Assembly: GCA_013187285.1 (NCBI GenBank)
Contig: JABMIG010000056.1
Coordinates: 651,018 to 715,017, forward strand
DNA length: 64,000 nt
Direction of reading: 5' to 3'
Source: Cyclotella cryptica
Taxonomy: Eukaryota; Bacillariophyta; Thalassiosirophyceae; Thalassiosirales; Thalassiosiraceae
Positions 57,700 through 64,000 of this stretch are shown here, piece after piece (the first letter of the stretch is position 1; each line of letters starts with the position of its first letter). Made by a program: the position numbers and the translations under genes. The notes under the pieces were generated by a model, which made no database searches, was not told the origin of the DNA, and saw only the letters and a list, made by a program, of their open reading frames with translations.

Positions 57700-58324
57700 A
57701 TGAGGAAACAGGATGATGAATCTCTTGCTCCCTTACACAAAACAATTGATGCGCTGACAAAGATCCGATCCGCCCTACTACCGTTCCTTAAGTTATTGAA
57801 AGACGACAACAGTCGTCGTTCACAGTCAGCCGGCCTCGACGGGAGCCCAACGAAAAAACGCAGCAAACCCGATAGCGACAAGTCTCCCAATCTAGATGCT
57901 CACCGCAGGGCGGAAGCCGAGGCTGCAGTCGCCTGTAAGTTTTTTATCCATTGCTGTTTGTCACATGGTGGCAGACTAAGTTCGGTCACGGAGGAGAAAG
58001 AAACATCTAATATATGTGTCTCATGATGCTCTCGCAGTAGCGATTGGGACCCTCCGTTACATGGGGGCGCGTCTTCGTGGTCTAGATGAAGGCCGCAAGA
58101 AAGGAGATCCGCTGCGTGTGGAGCTAGACAAGATCCGCGCTAAGTTAGTGGAACTGAAACAAATCGAGTCAGCTGCCAATGTTGTTAACGAAGCCAAGTC
58201 CGAAACCATAAATTCTAAGGATGGGGTCCTCGAGCATGACGACATGAATACAACCACTAAACGCAGAAAGATTATTGATACAAATGCTAGCGAGAGGATG
58301 ATCAAAGCTGCACTTAATGGCTGA
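57700..58324 (+). CDS. C1D/Rrp47 (Sas10/Utp3/C1D family) exosome cofactor homologue
   Basis: Two exons, 57700-57934 and 58038-58324, with a 103-nt intron (GCCT|GTAAGT ... CTCGCAG|TA), give 173 residues. The start is the first ATG (MRKQDDESLAPLHKTIDALT); the frame is open upstream but without an ATG. The N-terminal helix pair (IRSALLPFLKLLKDDNSRRS) is followed by a basic stretch. The family core then reads LAIGTLRYMGARLRGLDEGR, KKGDPLRVELDKIRAKLVEL. A charged tail (KRRKIID) follows and is likely nuclear-targeting. C1D/Rrp47 partners the exosome nuclease Rrp6 in 3' processing of rRNA and small RNAs in the nucleus, and size and layout fit. It converges on the DEAD-box gene with a 264-bp gap. Confidence 0.82.
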
Positions 58325-58588
58325 GTGCTATAGCAAGATGGGCAACGAACAAAAGGGATATGAACACCGGCCCTACATGCAGAAAGATTATGATAAACAG
58401 GGTAGAGAGATGGTGTGCAAAGCTGCACTGAATGATTGAGTGCAACACCTACATGAACAAACAGTGGGATACATAGCTTAATATAATGATGAAAGTTATT
58501 CTCATGAGAGTTTTTGTGATTTGAAAATGCTTTAAGGTGATGTGCTTGTAAGTTTAATCTTGTGTTCTACATGCATAGAACAGCTTCT

Positions 58589-60538
58589 CTATTCTTGCGA
58601 TTTACTCACAGCCGCTTTCCTCAACTTGTCTTTCTTGCTTTTTCTTCGGCCCTTGACACCTCCAAACATGCGATCATGTGCCAGTCCTTTCTCAGAATGG
58701 ACTACTCCTGGAATACTAGTTTGTTCCGCCATGGACGCTACACTCCATTCAACTTCATCCGGAATGAAGTCTGGCAATACTTCTCTCTTGATGACTTTAC
58801 CACCCAGTTCTTTCTTTTGAATGAAATCGAAATGAGACGACTTCGAAGCAGTAATGAAGGTGATAGCAATGCCCTCCTTCCCAGCACGACCTGTCCTGCC
58901 ATTACGATGAGTAAAGTCAGCAGCTCCACGGGGCAAGTCATAGTTGATCACGACGGGTAATCCGTCAACGTCAATTCCTCTAGCAGCCAAATCAGTGCTC
59001 AATAATACTTGTGTGTTGCCGCTTCGAAATGACTTTAATCTTCGCTCACGCGCCTCTTGATCTAACTTTCCATGCAACTCCGCTGCATTTATTCCGTACC
59101 GACGAAGTTTTCTTGTAACATGTTCAGAAGTGTACCTCGTGCCAACAAAAACTAGGACACGGTCCCACTCGTCTTTGTGCTGCTCAATCAAATGGCGTAG
59201 AGCTTGAGTGCGGTCTTTTTCGTTCAGTTTAATCGCCCGATGCTTTATGTTAGGAGCTGAATCCCTCGCAACAGAACTTATTGGGGTGGCGTGGGCCAGT
59301 CTCTTTTCTTTTCTGTGAGAGAGCTCAGCGCCATCACTTTCCAAGTGGACTCGCTGCATCATTGCTGCGGACGTAGATACCCGAAGAGGACTCCCACAAG
59401 ACAGTTTTGCTAGAACTGTGTCAACTCTTCTTTCAACTTCCTCGGGAAAAGTAGCAGAAAATAAGCAAACTTTCATATCACTTTGAGCCTTCAATGGCAA
59501 CAGCGACATAAGTTCTTCAATTTCTTGAAGGAATGCCCCTCCTAGTAAACGATCTGCTTCATCAAAGACCAAGAAGTCCAACTGGCGCAGCAGCTCACTT
59601 AAAGATCCACGGCCATCATCATCTACTCTATCCAAATCCAGTTCCTGAATGTCATTGAGCGTAAGTGATGAAGCAATAGGAGATCTACCTCGTCTGCCCT
59701 TACCCCTCGATCTCTCAGCTTTTTTCTGACCTTTTTCTTCAAAAGCATTCACGATTCTCCTCTCTAATGCATCCATAGTAGGGTCATTGTCATTCTGCTT
59801 TAAGACATCAACCAGTCTGCCTGGAGTTGCAACGAGAAAATCTAATAGCGTGCCCGTTTGTCTTCTCTTAGCAAGTGCCGACACCTGCGGTTCGATTGGA
59901 ACACCGCCGTGGACAACTTCGACAGAAATCGACGATTTGATTTTTTTGGGAAGATGAGAAACAAGGCGCTGGATGACAGATGCTGTTTGAGCAGCGAGTT
60001 CGCGGGTCGGGCAGAGGATGAGCGTCGAGACATAACCTTGATCCAACTGAATGTTATCGGGGCGCTTCTGTTGAAGTAATAGCTGCAACAGAGGCAATGC
60101 GAATCCTGCTGTTTTCCCACTCCCAGTTGGTGCCTCACACCAAAAACTCGTGTTGTCATTACTTCCTAATTTGCCCAGATCGCTGCTTCCCATTTCTAGA
60201 ATGGATGGTATGGATAATTGTTGAACTGCGGTGGGGTTATTCCATCCCATCTTTTCAGTGACTCTGACAAGATCACTCGTGAGACCGAGGTCGCCGAAAG
60301 ATCTTGTATCGGAGAAATCATCTGCGGAAGGTTCGAAGACATATCGGGGTGTGTTGAGTGAAGTGTGAAGGATCCGTGATGGAGGCAGCAAAGAAGGCGA
60401 AAATGCGTAGGTGCAAATGCCGGCCAACAGGAAACTTAACAGATGCAGCACCCATGAAGTCGCCGAGATTGATTGCCGCGAGTTGCCGAAGCCAACATAT
60501 TCTGGTATCATACTATTTCGCATGATCGTCGAGTTCAT
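58589..60538 (-). CDS. DEAD-box ATP-dependent RNA helicase, probably plastid-targeted
   Basis: A single exon of 649 residues. All core motifs are readable: Q motif GWNNPTAVQQLSIPSI, I APTGSGKT, Ia PTRELA, Ib ATPGRL, II DEAD in VFDEADRLL, III SAT, IV VFVGTR, V STDLAARGIDV and VI HRNGRTGRAG. The N-terminus has a hydrophobic stretch (VLHLLSFLLAGICTYA) followed by FSPSLLPPSR and a Ser/Thr/Arg-rich segment. A Phe at the expected cleavage point followed by a basic, hydroxylated stretch is the known pattern of diatom plastid presequences, so a plastid role is inferred. A basic insert (KAERSRGKGRRGRSPIASSL) sits between motifs Ib and II. The C-terminal tail is Lys/Arg-rich. No break is seen. The specific RNA substrate is unknown. 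Confidence 0.94.
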   Translation of the reverse strand: MNSTIMRNSMIPEYVGFGNSRQSISATSWVLHLLSFLLAGICTYAFSPSLLPPSRILHTSLNTPRYVFEPSADDFSDTRSFGDLGLTSDLVRVTEKMGWNNPTAVQQLSIPSILEMGSSDLGKLGSNDNTSFWCEAPTGSGKTAGFALPLLQLLLQQKRPDNIQLDQGYVSTLILCPTRELAAQTASVIQRLVSHLPKKIKSSISVEVVHGGVPIEPQVSALAKRRQTGTLLDFLVATPGRLVDVLKQNDNDPTMDALERRIVNAFEEKGQKKAERSRGKGRRGRSPIASSLTLNDIQELDLDRVDDDGRGSLSELLRQLDFLVFDEADRLLGGAFLQEIEELMSLLPLKAQSDMKVCLFSATFPEEVERRVDTVLAKLSCGSPLRVSTSAAMMQRVHLESDGAELSHRKEKRLAHATPISSVARDSAPNIKHRAIKLNEKDRTQALRHLIEQHKDEWDRVLVFVGTRYTSEHVTRKLRRYGINAAELHGKLDQEARERRLKSFRSGNTQVLLSTDLAARGIDVDGLPVVINYDLPRGAADFTHRNGRTGRAGKEGIAITFITASKSSHFDFIQKKELGGKVIKREVLPDFIPDEVEWSVASMAEQTSIPGVVHSEKGLAHDRMFGGVKGRRKSKKDKLRKAAVSKSQE

Positions 60539-60756
60539 ATTATTTTTCAGACTCTCTTGGTGATGCGGGTGATGCGGTCTGATGCGGTGATCTTGCGGGG
60601 ATGCAAAGCTAACATTTTTTCTTCAAATTTCGCGTAAAAATTGTGGTAAATATCTACCAGTAGGCTTTGTGGTTGCAGATGATGTCTGTGGTTGTGGCGG
60701 GACGATTGGTGGAGGATTGTACGGAATATTATAAGTACAGGAGATTACAGGTTAAG

Positions 60757-61177
60757 ATTTACACTATGGTATGGTACCGTACCATATGTTATAATTATGC
60801 AGTCGACGAGCGGTTGACGTATTCTACATCACAGTAAAAATCGAAGAACTACCATTTTTTGGCGACTAAACATAATATGTTTCAGTTAATAGATTTCACC
60901 ATTTTTTTCAAATCTTAGTTGTGTTGGAAACAGAGCCCGATTTCCTACTAAATTATGAACAGGGCCTGGTTGCAATTGAGCGCAAATGCGCAATGATCAC
61001 AATGAGCTCATTTGAGTACCAAAACATGATTGATCACCAACGCAATTGATCAAATCACTCAGAAGACATCTTTAGTTGATATGTACATCTATCCTAGAAT
61101 AGATGTACCTATCACAGCATAAAGTCAGGGTATTTTGGTATTGTATCATGTGAATGGTGGGCACACAACTTTCACCT
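60757..61177. repeat. Duplicated noncoding block, copy 1 (interrupted by Gypsy LTR)
   Basis: The block starts near GATTTACACTATGGTATGG. It contains CATCACAGTAAAAATC, TTCAGTTAATAGAT, GGAAACAGAGCCC, TTTCCTACTAAATTATG and ATCCTAGAATAGATGTACC, and ends AACTTTCACCT where the LTR fragment begins. It aligns with 62732-63052 plus 63721-63959. Confidence 0.8.
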
Positions 61178-61547
61178 TGACATAGGCCAATTATCTACCC
61201 TATAGCAGTACTCTAGGGTAAACTGAAAGATACCCTTAATTTCTCAGGAGATGAGGGATATCTCCCAATAATGGCAAGAACCAGCAAATAGCAAGAATAG
61301 GTTCACTACCCAGAAATACCATTTGGGGAATAATGCTTTATGTCATCAACTAATGACATAAAGACATACCATATCTGTGTAGGATCCTACACAGTTTCAT
61401 TTTGTGCAATGAAGCATATTTGCTTCATTGCTGCTTGTTACTAGCAGACAACTTAACTCATAAAAACTATTTCATCACAACGTATCTACCGTTTACTACA
61501 TAATATTAAATTACATCAAAACGGCTTAGGTCACTATCAATTGATAG
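61178..61547 (+). mobile_element. Gypsy LTR plus primer-site fragment
   Basis: A 356-bp LTR from TGACATAGGCC to CGGCTTAGGTCA (61178-61533), with the same termini as Gypsy B but a diverged interior. It is followed by CTATCAATTGATAG, the sequence that follows the 5' LTR of Gypsy B. No coding part follows, so this is a truncated 5' end rather than a clean solo LTR. The left junction is confirmed by the uninterrupted copy at about 63948-63968. Confidence 0.8.
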
Positions 61548-62154
61548 TTGTTAGTTATAAAATTTGTAATCCCACTTTTTTGCTTGGCTTTTGTTCTTAT
61601 GGTTATTGTACGATTACATCAAAAAGGAAAGTACTTTTTTAAGCTTGTTTCCTCTAGATGCATGTATGAATTTACTGCACAATTGAAAAAAAATTGATTT
61701 TTGAAAGAAATACAACAAATGACTAGTTCAGTCAATATAGTAAATCAATTATGATAATAGCATCAAGAATTCCTAGAGATCTTGAAAACTAGTTTTTTAT
61801 TAGAAAGAAATAATGTTTAACGCTGAGCACATTTTTGATGATGCATTGAAGTGGCACGTTTATGTTGAAACCATTTTTTGGTGATGAGTTGCATGTTGTA
61901 ACTAGTGTGTCAGAATTGTTGGCCATGCTTTATGTTAAATTTAGATATAATTTTAAAGGTAAAATCGAACTAAAAGATTGTGACTACCCATGCATGTCAA
62001 ACAGGAAAACAACATATTTACAGGTAATGTTATTGAAATAATTTGATGTTACAATTATGGCCAAAAGTGAAAAAAGTGTCTCATGACAAAGGAGAAGGAA
62101 ATAATTCTCAAATAATGGTAAACTAAGATTTTTCAAGAAAAAATCTTGATATGG

Positions 62155-62318
62155 TCGACCAGCGGTCGATGAGCGGTCGATGGCGGTCGGCGTATGATAC
62201 ATCACAGTAAAAATCAAAGAACTATGGGACCATTTTTGGCGACTAAAAATAATAATATGTTTCAGTTAATAGATGTCACCATTTTTTTCAAATCTTAGTT
62301 GTATTGACTGTGTTACAT
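62155..62318. repeat. Partial third copy of the duplicated block
   Basis: It repeats GCGGTCGA words, CATCACAGTAAAAATC, AAGAACTAT, TTTGGCGACTA, TTCAGTTAATAGAT and TTCAAATCTTAGTTGTATTG, then diverges. Confidence 0.7.
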
Positions 62319-62401
62319 GTCGAAAATGGATGGTAGCACACAATTATTTTCAAGCGCACAGAAAAATAAAATATGAATGGTATCGTACAAAACACGCATT
62401 T

Positions 62402-62650
62402 TCAAAGGACTGCAGCGTCAACATCGAACCATCGTTGATCTAGCCTCTGAGGACGACAACGACGAAGACTAGAGCCAAAGCCGTGACCGATGGCTTTCTC
62501 CCAATTTTCTGTCCAACAGCAGCATGAGTAGCCATCACAGTTCTCCTTGTGCAAGATTGCGGAGCAGTCAAGTAGAAAGTGGACTTCATTGCTGGTGCAC
62601 TCGCCACGCGGCAACCATTGATTCGCCTCTCGATCGATGTCTTTTAAAAA
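62402..62650 (-). other. Cys-rich open segment, unrecognised
   Basis: 82 open codons before a TGA, starting FLKDIDREANQWLPRGECTS and including CSAILHKENCDGYSCCCWTE and RWFDVDAAVL. There is no credible ATG at the start, and a pyrimidine-poor TTTTTAAAAG could be a weak acceptor. The patch is GC-richer than its flanks and its composition is protein-like. It is possibly a captured or orphan exon. No function is proposed. Confidence 0.3.
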
Positions 62651-62731
62651 TCAACATTTTCCGTGGGGAACCCTTCCCTCAATGAGTCAGATTCACAATG
62701 GAGCTATTGGAGATGCACCCTCTATATAATT

Positions 62732-63959
62732 ACAGATTTACACTATGGTATGGTACATTATTATGTGATATTATATATATTATGCGGTCGACGGCGGTCG
62801 ACTGATGGAGTTGCGGCTGGTTTAGTCCATTTTTTTGGAGTGTTGTACTGTCATGGTTAATTTTTTTTGACACAGTCGGTGTGGAACTTGATGGCCAAAA
62901 ATTCTGACGCGAGGTGTCGTGGTCAATCTGCATGCATAATCCATCACAGTAAAAATCAAAGAACTATGTTTTTTGGCGACTACCATAAACATATGATTCA
63001 GTTAATAGATATCACCATTTTTTCAAATCTTAGTTGCATTGGAAACAGAGCCCCTGTTCTCCTTCTTCATCTCCTCCTCCTCCTCCTCCTCCTCCTCCTT
63101 CTCCTACTCCAGTAAGAAAGATTTTCACTTTGGCCATAGCAGGCACTTCAACAGTGTACATGATTAATTTTTCGGATTAACGTACATGGGTAGTAATAAT
63201 GTTTTTATGTTTGCTTACCTTCAAATTTGTATATTTTTCCAAAATGGACTTGTTCGTGAGAGGCACATCCTCCACCAGCAAACCTTAGACTTGTTTTTAA
63301 ACCTAATACTTTCTGTTTCTCACTTTTGCTTCTGTCTGTCTCATTAGAAAAAAAATCTTCCCGAGACTGCTAGTAATTTATTTTTGTACAGGAGTGAAAA
63401 GTGCAACGATTGACTCTCAAATGGCTTCTTTGTATCCAATTGTAACATCAATCAGAACACAAGCAAAGACCCGGGAGATGGTGAACCCAAAAGAATATTG
63501 GGTTAAAGAAATTGCAACTTTTGAAATATAAGTGAAAATAAAATATATTTGTCAAACTTTCTTAGCATTCATCACCAACCTCATTCACTCATATGATGTA
63601 GTTGCAACAAACCTTTCTAACCAGATCTCAACACTTGCAAAACTTTTCACCTCAACAGTGATCGACAATTCAATGAAAAAATCTGCATCCAACGGAAATT
63701 TACTGATTGTGAAGAGGGACTGATTTCCTACTAAATTATGGACAGGGCCTGGTTGCAATTGAGCACAAGTGTGCAATGATCGCAATTGAGCTCATTTGAG
63801 CACTGAAACGTGATTGATTGCCAACTCAATTGATCAAATCACTCAGAAGACATCTTTATTGATCGTACATCTATCCTAGAATAGATGTACCTATCACAGC
63901 ATAAAGTCAGGGTATTTTGGTATTGTATCATGTGAATGGTGGGCACATAACTTTCACCT
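62732..63959. repeat. Duplicated noncoding block, copy 2 (split by 668-bp insert)
   Basis: 62732-63052 and 63721-63959 match copy 1 in order, up to GGAAACAGAGCCC and from TTTCCTACTAAATTATG. The intervening 63053-63720 is absent from copy 1. It begins with a (CTC)n run (about 63071-63100) and has no gene. After 63959 this copy reads on into GGAATCATC without an LTR. Confidence 0.75.
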
Positions 63960-64000
63960 GGAATCATCATGCAATTTTTTTTCTCTAATATACAACTACC

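Noticed and set aside
61178-61547. Solo LTR
   Set aside because: The internal primer-site bases follow the LTR directly, so it is a truncated element end, not the product of LTR-LTR recombination.
1-64000. tRNA, rRNA or other structured RNA genes
   Set aside because: No cloverleaf with a convincing T-loop and no rRNA-like stretch was noticed by eye. A covariance-model search would be needed to exclude small ones.

Overview
This looks like nuclear DNA of a stramenopile alga, most likely a diatom. Four lines of evidence support this: short spliceosomal introns (80-122 nt); a DEAD-box helicase whose signal-peptide-like N-terminus ends in an Ala-Phe junction of the kind used by heterokont plastid presequences; Ty1/Copia elements whose protein style recalls the diatom CoDi lineages; and Ty3/Gypsy elements of the matching diatom type. 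The species cannot be read from the sequence. Layout: 1-4929 is a badly decayed Gypsy element (A) carrying a Harbinger-type MITE. 5507-11262 is a host gene island with a START/SRPBCC membrane-anchored protein (+), a stathmin-like repeat protein with a C-terminal membrane anchor (-), and a TM9SF/EMP70 nonaspanin (-). 11263-19319 is intergenic, with a duplicated block split by a MITE, a second MITE, and a 7-unit array of about 177 bp in which each unit looks like an exon with its splice sites. 19320-39640 is a composite: a decayed Harbinger transposase (+), a DSBH-like (possible 2OG-Fe(II) oxygenase) gene with 42-residue repeats (+), and a decayed opposing gene (-). The DSBH gene is split by three nested insertions. 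A 3.4-kb DNA transposon came first, with an 8-bp target duplication. A Gypsy element (B) then entered one copy of that duplication, with a 5-bp duplication, and a Copia element (C) entered Gypsy pol, also with a 5-bp duplication. 42255-44085 is a 1.8-kb GAAGAN hexamer array. 44441-48577 is an old Copia element (D). 48.7-57.7 kb is sparse and holds a MITE-split exonuclease-like pseudogene and degenerate tandem repeats. 57700-60538 is a second host island with a C1D/Rrp47 homologue (+) and a convergent DEAD-box helicase (-). 60.7-64 kb is a duplicated noncoding block carrying a Gypsy LTR fragment. The five intact host genes are single-copy housekeeping types (lipid or ligand binding, cytoskeleton, secretory membrane traffic, RNA processing and RNA helicase) and show no sign of forming one pathway. 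The most informative parts are the datable insertion nest, two Copia families whose LTR carries a segment complementary to the sequence at the primer-binding position (a possible self-priming arrangement), the oxygenase-like gene next to a Harbinger transposase, and the exon-like 177-bp array. All calls come from reading the sequence; no database search was run.
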